Source of the DNA: Lineus longissimus
Lineage: Eukaryota > Nemertea > Pilidiophora > Heteronemertea > Lineidae
Direction: 5' to 3'
NCBI RefSeq assembly: GCF_910592395.1
Contig: NC_088321.1
Location: 1,364,001-1,428,000 of the forward strand
DNA: 64,000 bases
Made by a program: the position numbers and the translations under genes. Position 1 is the stretch's first letter; every line of letters starts with the position of its first letter. This document shows, piece by piece, positions 46,946 through 57,934 of the stretch. Below the pieces are notes generated by a model. That model was not told the origin of the DNA, searched no databases, and worked only from the letters and a program-made list of their open reading frames with translations.

Positions 46946-47534
46946 GGATAGCACAATCGGTTTTTCGACGAAGCTAATCCTTTTTTTGAACAAAGAATAT
47001 ATTTTCATTACGTCCATTTGGAGGACGGAGACGACGGACATCGCGTTGCCTGGTGTCCGAAATGCAATGAAACTCTGAGTCTATGATGCCTGCTATGCCA
47101 AAAACAACTTGATGACGTCACCAAAGAAACAAACCTCGTTCTTGCTCTCGAATTCAATTCTAAACCTCTCTAATATTCCCACTAAGCTATCGTTGATCAA
47201 GCAGGTAGGAGCTAGGAACGAATGCCCTTTAATGCAGGCGTAGGGCCTATACCTCCCAGGTCATGTCGGTAGATTCCTCCAGCCCAACAAACCGAATAAA
47301 AACATTTCCCTCAAGCGCGGATTGATATCAATGTTGTGATATGTACAGGTGCACTGATGTCTATGCCTTGCACTGATCAGTCGCTGCTTTGATAAAAAAT
47401 TTGTTGATTAAGACACACGCATAGAAACTTCTAACTAAACCAATGTTTTGTGTTGAAAATAAAACATTCATGACATCATGCGTTAGAGTGAACACATGAT
47501 TAGAGTTCTTATCTTTTTCTCCCCTCATTTTTAA
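46946..47534. other. Non-coding, nothing recognised
   Basis: No gene supported. Confidence 0.4.
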
Positions 47535-47740
47535 GTATTTATTCAACCTTTTTGTTTATCGTTTATTCAACCTTTTCGTTTATCGTTTATTCAACCTTTT
47601 TGTTTATCGTTTATTTAACCTTTTCGTTTATCGTTTATTCAACCTTTTCGTTTATCGTTTATTCAACCTTTTTGTTTATCGTTTATTTAACCTTTTCGTT
47701 TATCGTTTATTCAACCTTTTCGTTTATTGTTCCTTCAACA
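47535..47740 (+). repeat. 24-bp minisatellite TTATTCAACCTTTTCGTTTA(TCGT)
   Basis: About 8.5 units with few differences. The period is divisible by three, so the frame 47552-47761 is open as an eight-residue cycle (FIVYSTFS type). It is unlikely to be a gene because it lacks any flanking coding signal. Confidence 0.9.
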
Positions 47741-47886
47741 TTTTTGTTAATTAAAACATAGGCCTAGAGATTTCTAATAAAACCGCTTTTTGTGTAAAAA
47801 TTAAAACAATTATGACGTTACGTTCTAGAGTTAACACGAGGGCGCTATTATCTTTTCTCATCTAATTTTTACGTATGGTTTGGCAC

Positions 47887-48331
47887 TAAAGCCTGCAGCA
47901 CACTAGCCGCCAACTTTGGAGACAAGAAGCGTTCAGCTGACGCCTCTCGACGCCAAAGTTGGCGGCCAGTGGATCCCGGTCAGAGCACACCTGCCCAGAA
48001 TCGGCGTCCAGTAGCGTCCTTTCCGCCACTTTAGGCTGCCATTTTGAAATCGTGATATCAAGTCGCATACTGATTGGCCATAGCCTCGCCGCCGACGCCA
48101 ATTCAGGCGGCAATCCGTAGCACACCTGGCTTCTTCTTGCGTTCAAACGCGGCGACACGCGTCAAAAATCAAACATGTTAGATATTTGGCGTTTAGTTGC
48201 GGAAAGTGGCGGCAAGTCGCGTTCGCCGACGCCGTTCGTAGCAGACTAGGGATTTTTCAGGCATTCAAGACTCTTGCGGCAAAAAACGCCTGTGAACGCC
48301 GAAGTTGGCGGCTAGTGTGCTGCGGGGTTTA
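47887..48331. mobile_element. 445-bp inverted-repeat element, long form
   Basis: The left end TAAAGCCTGCAGCACACTAG continues as CCGCCAACTTTGG. The right end is its mirror (CCGAAGTTGGCGGCTAGTGT, GCTGCGGGGTTTA). The inside repeats GCCGCCAACTT-like words several times and has CGTAGCACACC in the middle, hinting at an internal duplication or nested copy. No transposase; superfamily not assigned. Confidence 0.85.
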
Positions 48332-49113
48332 AGATGTTAACACGACTCGTGGTCCAATATGTCAGTGCATGTGAAAATGAAATGACATGAACTTGTCATG
48401 TCAGTACTCATCTGATCTTGCAGTTTGAGGGAACATGGTTTTCTCGTGACCAGCTGAACATAATCACACGCTGGTAAGACAAATTCCGATGTTTTTGCAT
48501 TTTGATAGATTTGCGTGTAATTGTTCAAAATGATGCAATTAGATACGGTTGTCATGTTCTGTGATATCATGTGAGTGAGACATCTGGATTGTGTGTGTAA
48601 AGACATGTAAAAAAGGCCGAGCAAATGTTTAAAAATGTTTCTCGACCGAACCTGTTCTCAGATTCGGTGCGCGGGGGTCGCTAACTTTTATTTCTATGAT
48701 GGTAAACCTCACAGCCGACACATATCAACATGCAATAGTCCACGCCACAAGCTGAGAAAAGATGGAATAACTTAATGTTTTTACTCGGCTTAAAGCTTGA
48801 TCTGAGCGAAAACACGAGTAATTTCCATCAGGGGTTATCAATCCCTTCGTCATGCCGTCGCCTGAAGGCGCCCACGAGGCTCTCAAGGAACACTCGAAAT
48901 AAGCACTTCACGACTTCAGTGTCGAAGGCTGTAGCACCTTAGGGCAGGAGTTGGCGGTATAGAGAGGTTCAGAAACGTCACGCTAAACGAATCCGACTGA
49001 CGGTTTTGATTACTGACTACTCACTTTGGTCGCCTCGCCAAACACAGCTCGCGAGACGCCACAACTGACAGTGATGTGACATTTTTTGCCCAAAACGCCT
49101 CAAAATGAATATA
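48332..49113. other. Non-coding, nothing recognised
   Basis: No gene supported. Confidence 0.4.
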
Positions 49114-49457
49114 CAGTAGAACCTCTCTATTAAGGACATACTCGGGACTGACAAGTGCTGTCCGTAATAGAGAGGCGTCCTGATTAGAGAGGTCAAATTG
49201 AATGGAAATAACCAATTTGTAACCAAAACTAGTGTCCTTAATAAAGAGGTTGTCTTTAATAGAGAGGTGTCCTGATTAGAGAGGTCAAATTGAATGGAAA
49301 CAACCATTTTGGGACCAAAACTAGTGTCCTTAATAAAGAGGGTGTCTTTAATAGAGAGGTGTCCTGATTAGAGAGGTCAAATTGAATGGAAACAACCAAT
49401 TTGGAACCAAAACTAGTGTCCTTAATAGAGAGGGTGTCCATAGAGAGGTGTCCTCTG
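49114..49457. mobile_element. pogo/Tigger-like MITE, copy 5, expanded threefold inside
   Basis: The left end CAGTAGAACCTCTCTATTAA with preceding TA is intact. The right end is worn (GTCCTCTG then TA). The interior holds three tandem 92-bp units starting GTCCTGATTAGAGAGGTCAA at 49177, 49269 and 49361, where copies 1-4 and 7 have one. Confidence 0.9.
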
Positions 49458-49821
49458 TACTGAAACATGGTTTTGACTGCTCCAATATTTTCACCAACCA
49501 AAAAGGTTATAGTTGTCTATGATGAAGTACTTATGTTGACTAAATATTAGACGCTATGTATCGTAACAAATCAGAGATTACAGGTAGGCCTTCGTGCTCT
49601 CAACAAAAACACACACTTCGGGCCTACAGTTATTTTCATGCTATATTGGATATATGCGTTTGAGAAGGCCAAGGGAATTCGAATGATGCATTAGTCTAAT
49701 GTTAGTCCTTATCTCAATACCATCAAATTGCATTGGCTGTCTTTTTTGCAAAAACACCACGTGATTCGGACACATCTTCCAACCACCTAATTTTTAGATT
49801 CTAATGCAAAAAATACTACTT
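49458..49821. other. Non-coding, nothing recognised
   Basis: No gene supported. Confidence 0.4.
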
Positions 49822-49968
49822 TTAGGTGATTAGCGAGATCACATCTGAGGTCCCGGGTTCGACCCCCGGTACTCTCATGTGATAAGAGGGCGACTCTCTT
49901 CGACAGGTAGGTTTCCTCCGGGGTGTCCGGTTTCCTCCTACTCGCATTAAAATCGCCTAATATTGTTT
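49822..49968 (+). mobile_element. tRNA-derived SINE (family 1), plus strand
   Basis: B box GGGTTCGACCCCCGG at 49856-49870 is followed by the family body: GGCGACTCTCTTCGACAG, GTTTCCTCCGGGGTGTCCGG, and the terminal AAAATCGCCTAATATTG. The A box is eroded or cut off, so the start is approximate. Same body as 1742-1900. Confidence 0.8.
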
Positions 49969-50516
49969 ACAGAGCTATCAATGTCTTTCTTGATGCTCAG
50001 CTCTCAATGTCTAAAAAAGGATGACATTTCAACGAAATCCTCCCTCGATTCGAGGCACGCCCTCGGAAAATGCGGTGCCGAGTCTACAGGGTGATGCCAT
50101 TCAGCAAACATGTGACCCGCCAAAGCGAAACAAGGCGCGTGTTACTCAGCTCGGCAGGTTGAGACGGACTGGTTGTTCATTTTGCTGTTGTTTTTTTGTA
50201 AAATCTGAGGGCGTCAATTTCTTTCATTATCTCCTGGTGTCATTTAGGCTCATCTTCTGTGCGTCAAGTGGCTGGTTTTGCTGCGACGGGGTGTCACAAC
50301 AAAAAAAATCCTTTGAGAAAACGACGACCACTTCGTCAGACATCGTTTCTTTAATAGAAAAAGGAAAAAACAACGGCGGAAATAATGGTCTGATACAGAC
50401 TTGATATGCAAGGAATACCAGCAAACAATTCATCACACTTGGCCTTAAGCTAACAGGTAGCTTTAAAGGCCTACGCCTTTCGCAAATACGTAACAAAAAT
50501 TTGAAAATTTCCCAAA
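49969..50516. other. Non-coding, unrecognised frame
   Basis: A plus-strand frame of 127 codons (50021-50404) matches no family I know and has no supporting splice or promoter signals. Confidence 0.4.
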
Positions 50517-50690
50517 GCGTTAATACGTTCTGAATATAAATTTCAACATTACTGTTGTGTCGACAGACACACGAATACTATACATGCCAAGTTTCAGCAA
50601 AGTAGCATGCATGATACGTTGACCACGGCATTGTGTATAACTGCATTTCTATCTCTCTGGCACAGCAGTTAATGCGATCGGCGTACATCT
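50517..50690 (+). repeat. Dispersed repeat (GGCATTGTGTATAACTGCAT), copy 1
   Basis: Ordered blocks CCAAGTTTCAGC, GCATGCATGATA, CCACGGCATTGTGTATAACT and GCATTTCTAT recur at about 59222-59420 and 62456-62690, all plus-strand. They are roughly three-quarters alike by eye. Nature unknown. Confidence 0.7.
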
Positions 50691-50861
50691 TTAAGACAGC
50701 TAAATTGTAAAGATGTATTCTCAAAAAAATGTGACCCAAGATATATGTGATTGTAGGATCATATTTTGGGGCTAAAGATCCGGCAGTATTCGTTAGTTTT
50801 TTTGCTAACTATACCTACTTCAATTCCTACAAAGTACACGTACTTTAAGTGCATCCTACTA

Positions 50862-51190
50862 CAGTGAACACCTCTCTATTAAGGACAACCTCTCTATTAA
50901 GGACAACCTCTCTATTAAGGACACTAGTTTTGGTCCCAAAATGGCAGTTTCCATTCATTCTGACCTCTCTAATCAGGATACCTCTCTATTAAGGACACTA
51001 GTTTCGGTCCCAAAGTGGTCGTTTTCATTCAATTTGACCACTCTCATCAGGACACCTCTCTATAAAGGAAACTAGATTTGGTCCTAAATTGGTTGTCTCC
51101 CTTCAATTTGACCTCTCTAATCAGAACACCTCTCTATTAAGGACAGTATTTGTCAGTCCCGAGGGTGTCCTTAATAGAGAGGTTCTACAG
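50862..51190. mobile_element. pogo/Tigger-like MITE, copy 6, expanded inside
   Basis: Starts CAGTGAACACCTCTCTATTA and ends AGAGAGGTTCTACAG, TA on both sides. Inside, CCTCTCTATTAAGGACA begins at 50871, 50889, 50908, 50981, (51054) and 51129. There is thus a short 18-19-bp repeat at the left and a 73-75-bp repeat after it. Confidence 0.9.
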
Positions 51191-52089
51191 TATATTGTCT
51201 GTGTTGTATAATGCATCTACGTAGAAAATGCATTGTGAAATAGCTGTCTTCATAAAGTGCAAAAACGCTTCCTTTGCAAGTGTCTATCGTTCATACAGAA
51301 ATACGAAATGGAATGGGCACCCAACAATTTTGGAAATAAAGATTTTTCAGATATGCGGCCCCTGGTTTTTAGGGAATTGAAAAACCATTTGCGATTTTTC
51401 ACGAGGTCAAAACCTTGAATTCATGCACACTCTGCACTGATATAACTGTACAGGTAATATTGGTTTCTCGCATTGGGTGAAATGGACATTAAAAGTATAA
51501 GTAGTAAGTATATATGCGTTGAAATTTATAAGAAGCAACATGGAACTACCTATGAAAATATAAGTGATGTTTTGATGTACAAATGAAGGCTTTGATTACT
51601 ATTCAGTTCAGTGTCGAGTCAAGTTGAGTCAAAATATGCATGCATTTTGTACACATTAGTACGTGCATTGCAGGTATGCAAAATGCACAGGTGTATAATG
51701 CTATAAATTGAAATGCAAAGACATGCGATGTTGGTTCCAGCGTAACTTTAACATCAAATGCTGTGCATTCATGTACATTGATGCATTGAGTTTCTGGTTC
51801 ATGTCAAGTGAGACGGCAACGGAAGACTGTACCAACCCAAGCATCCGAAAATGCTGCACTTGCGTGTGTATCATGATGCAGATAATTTCTCCCAATACAG
51901 GTGCAAGCTTTAGCACATACATATGATATAACTCGAATTTATTGCATTGAGAGCTTGTATATGGTAATTCCCAGGTCGACAGTAAGCTTAAACCAATCAA
52001 AACGCAGGTAACAAACTACCCTGGGAAACACTCCAGGCAGCGTAAGCAGAGCGCGTGCGTACAACTCCGCGCGGAGACTTGAGTCGTCC
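51191..52089. other. Upstream region of the EF-hand gene, nothing recognised
   Basis: AT-rich at first and GC-richer from 52020 on. No repeat shared with the rest of the window was seen. Confidence 0.4.
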
Positions 52090-52094
52090 GCGCA

Positions 52095-52147
52095 CCAATC
52101 AGGTGAAGCGTAAGCCAGGTTGGCGCGCGTGGAGCCCCGTGACGTAA
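52095..52147 (+). promoter_or_regulatory. CCAAT box and CRE-like site before the EF-hand gene
   Basis: CCAAT at 52095-52099 (ACCAATCAGG, a strong NF-Y-type match) and TGACGTAA at 52140-52147 lie within a CpG-rich patch (about 52020-52150), 135-190 bases before the start codon. No TATA box is visible. The layout suits a TATA-less promoter with transcription starting somewhere in 52150-52230. Confidence 0.5.
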
Positions 52148-52281
52148 CTTCTTGCTGCAAGAGCGTGGTTTCGAGTTTCGAGGTAAAGAAACTTCGCTAC
52201 CAGCCCTACAATAATCAGTGCAGAGTCAAGTCGGATCGAGTAAGCATCTACCACAGAGTGTGGAAACAATCATCTCTCAAA

Positions 52282-52339
52282 ATGGGTCTATCAGAATTTC
52301 AGAAGAAGAAACTGGGACATGTTTTTGATGTCTTCTATG
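52282..52339 (+). CDS. First coding exon, sarcoplasmic calcium-binding protein/calexcitin-like EF-hand protein (partial)
   Basis: ATG in good context (CAAAATGGG) opens MGLSEFQKKKLGHVFDVFY, and the exon ends after the first base of the next codon at G|GTGAGT, a near-consensus donor (phase 1). The peptide resembles the N-terminus of invertebrate sarcoplasmic calcium-binding proteins and calexcitins, which start with a short [MG]-[LI]-x-[DE]-F-Q-[KR] helix leading to FxxFYD and the first calcium loop. Here the split codon G|.. would give the Asp (or Gly) that starts the loop. These are cytosolic calcium buffers or sensors of muscle and neurons, of about 185-200 residues with four EF-hand sites. 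The frame is also open upstream to 52120, but homology favours the second ATG. No later exon was recognised to 64000, so intron 1 is either longer than 11.6 kb or its exons escaped me. Confidence 0.7.
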
Positions 52340-53889
52340 GTGAGTGCAAATTTCGTTTCGTCTGCCTTTTCCTGATTCGGATTTTATACATGCTCCTCGG
52401 ATTTTTCCCCCTTCCTGAAACTGTTGGATTATTGTTGCACAGTTTAATTCGCTTTGATATTTTTCGAACGCCGATTACGCGCGGAGTCGAAATTTGCGGA
52501 TTGAGAGGATCTGTGTGCAGACGATATAAATCGCCGAAGTGTATATTCGCACGTTTTTCCCTTCCTTGGATTCCTTGGATTTCCCCACCTAATCTCCGAT
52601 TTTTTAATCTGGGTTACAAAAAATCTCGGATTATATATTTCAAAACAAATTTTTCGATACATCATAAACGTTGCTTTGTTAGCTGGACAGTTTATAACCT
52701 GATAACGTTGCTTTGTTGTTAGGGAATGTATTAAGTTCAGTGCACGAATTGTCAAGGTACGAGATTTGCAGGTGTCGCTTTAAATGTTCGCATGTTTTTC
52801 CTCGCGTTACCAAGGTGATACCGGGAAGCTGTTACCCTGGCCAGAACTCGTCTCTATTTCCACATATCTTGCGGCTGACATCTTTTTATCTGTATATGCA
52901 TGCGAGATGATAGGCCTATACACATATTCGGTGCTAATTTATACAGCGATATTGAAATATAGATTGATAGGCCTACGCTTTAAACATCTTTGGTGCTAAT
53001 TTGTACTGCTAGAATCCAATTTTTTCCGATGTTGCAAAAAGTTTTCCGTATATGCTCTCTTTGCCCCGGCGTATCAAGGCGATTAAATGGCTGTGCTCGA
53101 CAGCGGACATTGGATATTTTTTGAATGAAGGGTCGAAAATCGATATATTTTCTCACGTATCTAATAATTTATTCACAAGCATTGTTGCATTGTGTTTTAA
53201 GGGTTTAGCACCAACTTGACTTTAGGGTACATTATGCATTAATTGATCAAGAACCACTTGGCGTATCATTAATAATTTACTTAATGATTCATAATTGATA
53301 GATCAATATTGAACTTTCGCCCGGAAGCCGGTGTAACATCTGTGGTTGTTCCCCATGTTTCAGTGTTTCCAAACAATAGGCAGCTAGAGAGACCATGACT
53401 TTTCAATAGGGGGGATACACAGGAAAACACGTCAATCTATTTTTGAGCGTTCCCAAACAATGTGGGGAAACACTCAAAAACAGAAACACTCAAAAACATT
53501 ACACCGGTGTGTTTTACTTGATCTGTGGGCTAAGCCAAGGTAAACCTGACGACCGTGTTTTCCATAGTTCATTCGTAAATGTTATGTCCGCAACTTTAGG
53601 GTTCTGGAGCGCAGACTACCGCTCGGACATCTTTGAAATTAGTTTATATTGATCTAGCTTTACAATTAACAGGAGTTTAAGGACACCTGATTGCCAGTGC
53701 AGAACTAAAAAATCAATCTTCAATCAGAACCGCTTGGGTAGGGGCGAAATAGCGAAGCAGTGAAAACGTACTCAAAATCGCCGCGGGGACGCAGCTGCCC
53801 TTCCGCCAAAACTTCGGCGGCACATCTTAGCTCCACCCTCGCAGTTTTGGTGCGACAACCGATACCCCCAGCTTTGATCACACACTCAT
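52340..53889 (+). other. Start of likely intron 1 of the EF-hand gene
   Basis: Begins GTGAGTGC. AT-rich, no gene or repeat recognised. The open frame that runs across the donor to 52722 reads into intron sequence and does not look like protein. Confidence 0.5.
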
Positions 53890-54165
53890 TGAGCTGTATT
53901 TGGCTCGAACCTCGTGGTGTTTGGTGAAAACCAATACCTCCAGTTCGGTATCACTACAATTCAACACACTTTCCTATGAAGTGGAACAGGGTGGTTTTAC
54001 CGTCACGACAGTAGAAGACCAGAGTAGAAAGTTTCAAACCTCGTGGTGTTTGGTGAAAACCAATACCTCCAGTTCGGTATCAATATAATTCAACACACTT
54101 TCCTATGAAGCGGAACAGGTGGTTTTACAGTCACGACAGTAGAAAACCAGAGTACGGTTTTTAAT
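53890..54165 (+). repeat. Tandem duplication of 129 bp
   Basis: CTCGTGGTGTTTGGTGAAAA starts at 53911 and 54040. The copies also share CAATACCTCCAGTTCGGTAT, TTCCTATGAAG.GGAACAGG and CACGACAGTAGAA. A worn third relative precedes them (53820-53880), and another lies at 30860-30920. Confidence 0.85.
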
Positions 54166-54764
54166 CCGACTTTGGCACTGAAACAATGTTAGTGAAGTTG
54201 GTTTAGTAAGATCTGCCATAAGCCTTCGACTAAGTTAATAACCATGAATGAATCTATTAGGCCAACACTTGTCAAATTAAAAATATTACATTATGGTATA
54301 CTATTATTTTTTAGATAAGACGTCAATCCGTGCAAACCTTCCAGTTCAATATCATGAAATCCAAACTAAATAATGCAACGATGTACAATAAATTTTTTTT
54401 ATAAGTCGCACTTAAATCATTATTACTAAAGTATAGAAAATTTTGCGGAATAAACAAAGGTCAGAGGTTTTTGCGACTTTTCCCACTAGTTTGACCACGA
54501 GAAGCCAAACCAATGGTTTCAGGTTAACCAGGCGCAAAAAGATTATGATATTTAAATTCAGATTCCAGCCATTTCAAGCTCTTATCGTGAATTACGTTCG
54601 CGATAGGTTAGTTTGGTTTCGCAGTGCGGGCTTATTATGTCACGTGACCTAATGCAAATTATCGTAAGCTCAGACGAGACATGAAACGGCGACTACATCT
54701 ATCGCAATCTCGATAATTTTACCACATTTCACAGCCGAGTGAGTTGACCTTCACCTTTAAGTAT
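54166..54764. other. Non-coding, nothing recognised
   Basis: No gene supported. Confidence 0.4.
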
Positions 54765-55015
54765 TTTGACGTCATCAAATTATGTCTACTTGACTGCAGG
54801 GCTTGTGTACTGGTTTTTAAACCGTCACGTGATTTGTGTTGCCCAATTTAACATACCTTCAAGTGTAATACCACGCTTGGTGTATAACCCAGACCTCCAA
54901 GTGTTGATTACGTCATCAAAGTCTGTTTAATTTACTCCGGGGCTTGTGCACTGGTTTTCATGACGTCATAGAATTTGTGTTGCTCAATTTAGAATACCTT
55001 GCACTGCTCTTGGCA
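54765..55015 (+). repeat. Diverged tandem duplication, 141 bp
   Basis: GGGCTTGTG(T/C)ACTGGTTTT occurs at 54799 and 54940, each preceded by ACGTCATCAAA and followed by ATTTGTGTTGC.CAATTTA and a second ACGTCA or CACGTGA site. Confidence 0.75.
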
Positions 55016-55022
55016 ATGCTGC

Positions 55023-55040
55023 GGGGGGGGGGGGGGGGGG
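55023..55040. repeat. G18 homopolymer
   Basis: Eighteen G, the reverse of the C-runs elsewhere. Confidence 0.9.
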
Positions 55041-57093
55041 AAGGAGGCGCATTTTCAAAACCATCTGCTGTTTACCTTCTGTTTTCCAACTAGGATGCAT
55101 TTTGGCTGAAGTAACGTTGGCTCAACTGAAGCCGTGGGGCAATGTCCGTCCACTTACAATTTTATCTTTATTTCTTATCAAATCATCACGCCCAAGGAAG
55201 ACGAATGTTATAACTGGTATCAACGTCTCAGTGACCAAGTTCATGTACTTCATGGCAATTGGTTAAAAGATCGCCAGGCATGTGAAACTCTACATAGTCA
55301 GAACGTGTGGGTCACTGTTTGGTTTGGACGACCACACTATGAAACAGTGGCAACATTGCCAAGCAGGTGATTGGCCATTCGGTCCAAGCTAGTGAATCAC
55401 ATGATCACCAGCTCTTCTGTGATTGGCCAGTTTTGCCGAACTTCTGCAAACGTCTTTTTAACATTTCAAACAAAGTTGCTGCTGTTTAGTGCTTGTGTAT
55501 GGAAACACACCCACATACGAAACCCGTGTAAACATTTTGTGGGACACACGAGCAAAAAAAGCTTGTCGATGTTTGCAAACAAAGATTTGCTAGTGTCGAG
55601 CGGCAGCCTTAAAGGGACGACTGGGGACAACTTGCCACCATGCGTCGCCACTGGTAGTATTACACTAATGCTGATCTATGATAATGATTTTTGCAGTGTT
55701 ACTAGGCAATTTTGGATATGACATTGAAATTTCAGGCAAGCCTATGGCTACACCGCGTTCTAGTACATTGTTTATTGAAGTTCAAGGAGTTTTCGGTTAT
55801 CCACTTTGGAGACATCACGGTCCTGCTGGATGCCATCGTTGTGTGAAAACCAACATAACTGATGCCAAAGTTGTTCTTTGAAAGTGCTACTCGTGCAAGG
55901 CATATGTTGCAAAGCTACATTTCTCGGCTAATCATTTGGCTAATAGCAACCAAACCCTGGGATCCAGCCCCCGTCTAGGGAAAAGCTTATTGACATTCAC
56001 ACGCAGAACTTTTTGTCTAAGCGTTCAAATCTAAGATGGGGTGTTGCCATGGCAACCCAACACAACAAAGAGTCGGCGTGATTTGTCTACTTGTGATTAA
56101 GATATGCAGGTTTCCAGAATTCAGATGTTAACGATTTTTTATTGTTTTGCCAGTTTATTCAGATCAGATACCTCATCCGCCAAGTTTCACGTTCTCGAGT
56201 TTATTTTTCCTGAAAATGTGAACCATTTCCTCGAGTTTTCGGCAAACTTATAATCTCTCTCAAATTATACCTCGAACGCTCAATATGATACAGGTTATAT
56301 GCTATGATAAAACAAAAAGATCTTAACTTATGTAAGTATAAATCCTTATATAAACAAAAGATGTCGTCGAGAAATAGAACAAGTCGGTAGTGCAGCCAGC
56401 AACTCCAACCAATCGGGCAAAGTATCAGTTACCTGGTCTGGATACCTGTTATGAATTAAAATTCCAACTAAGTTGGTGAGAAGTCCCTCGTGTGTAACGG
56501 GCTTTAGAAATAAAGGCTTTTGAGCTAAAATTTTTTGCTCACCACAGATATGCACCCCATAGCGGTTTTTCGATAAGATGAAAAACCCAACTGGTTTTTG
56601 AATGCGTCAAACTCTGACTACAGCTTTAGAAATAATCACGTAACGTACTTCGAAGGCTTGCGAAACCCACCTATTGTTGTTAAGGTACTATGCCTTTGTT
56701 TCGAAGAATCGGCAGAAAACGCTTCAGCATGTAAAGAATAGATATGTTTTTCTCGCTGTTTGTATAGCCCTACCGCGGTGTGGGTAATTACCTATAGGCC
56801 CTAGCAGCTAGGTATACATCATCTTCTAGGCCTAGGTTAAGCTCCTACAACGATCGAATAGCCTCCTGTCAGCGCGTTTAACCCCATGAGCGTTGGTTTG
56901 TTCCTGTCCATCACTTGAAGATAAATATTCGCTTGAGACAAATTCTTAAATTCGAAAGCTCGAACGGTTCGTCGGTTTGGAATTTGCTCAATATACTTGT
57001 AGAGGCGATATTTTTGATACACCCGGGCAAAAATAAGCTACATTGAATATAGGCCTATCTTAACAATGCCGTTGTGTACACACACATGCTAAT
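55041..57093. other. Non-coding stretch within the likely intron
   Basis: Several unrecognised frames (55134-55370, 55371-55721, 55678-55881). None shows an EF-hand loop pattern, so I do not assign them to the gene upstream. Confidence 0.4.
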
Positions 57094-57386
57094 ACAAATG
57101 TAGTATAAATAGGTTATCCAGTGAAAAATCGAGGTTTCGACACCAAATGTACTATAAATAGGTTATCCAATGAAAAATCTAGGTTTCGACACCAACTGTA
57201 CTATAAATAGGTTAGCCAATGAAAAATCGAGGTTTCGACACCAAATGTACTATAAATAGGTTATTCAATGAAAATCGAGGTTTCGACACCAACTGTACTA
57301 TAAATAGGTTATCCAATGAAAATCGAGGTTTCGACACCAAATGTACTATAAATAGGTTATCCAATGAAAATCGAGGTTTCGACACC
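57094..57386 (+). repeat. 48-49-bp minisatellite, six units
   Basis: Unit ATAAATAGGTTATCCAATGA, AAATCGAGGTTTCGACACCA, A(A/C)TGTACT. Units ending CCAAATGT and CCAACTGT alternate, so the working unit is a dimer of about 97 bp. Confidence 0.9.
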
Positions 57387-57756
57387 GAGGGGCTCAATTA
57401 CTTTACAGTCATTCGCTTTGCGTTGCTTTCGCTCGTCCTTCGCTTCCCCGGAAAAATGTGTTAATCATCAACGAAAATATTTATAAATAGATATATATAA
57501 CTCATAAATAGTTGCTATGACTTTACCTGAAATCCCACCCAGGTGAGATGGAGTTACGATGATATCGAATTATGAAGTTAAGTACGTAGATTAGAGTTAT
57601 TCTTAATGAGGAGATGAAACATGATTTCCTATGAGAAACCGGAGCCTTGTTGTTCAAAGCGTTAGACAACCGTCCCGATCATCATTCAATCTTAAAAATA
57701 GCGGTTTTGGAGCTTTTCAAAAAGCTTTTTTATTTGTTTTTCAGCCAATACAAATA
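57387..57756. other. Non-coding, nothing recognised
   Basis: No gene supported. Confidence 0.4.
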
Positions 57757-57934
57757 CAGTGGAACCTCCCTTAGCGGACACCTCTCTATTAAGGACAACC
57801 TCTCAATTAAGGACACTAGGTTTGGTCCCAATTTGGTTGCTTCCATTCAATTTGACCTCTCTAATCAGTACACCTCTCTATTATGGACAGCACTTGTCAG
57901 TCCCGAGGGTGTCCTTAATAGAGAGGTTCTACTC
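57757..57934. mobile_element. pogo/Tigger-like MITE, copy 7
   Basis: Starts CAGTGGAACCTCCCTTAGCG after TA and ends GAGAGGTTCTACTC before TA. Full single-core form of 178 bp. Confidence 0.9.

Noticed and set aside
50021-50404. 127-codon plus-strand frame
   Set aside because: Low-complexity serine/threonine and cysteine-phenylalanine stretches, no family signature.
52120-52722. 200-codon plus-strand frame across the EF-hand exon
   Set aside because: Only residues from the ATG at 52282 to the donor at 52339 match the family; the rest is leader and intron read-through.
55134-55881. Possible later exons of the EF-hand gene
   Set aside because: None of the frames contains a D-x-[DN]-x-[DSG]-G loop or a suitable acceptor in phase 1.
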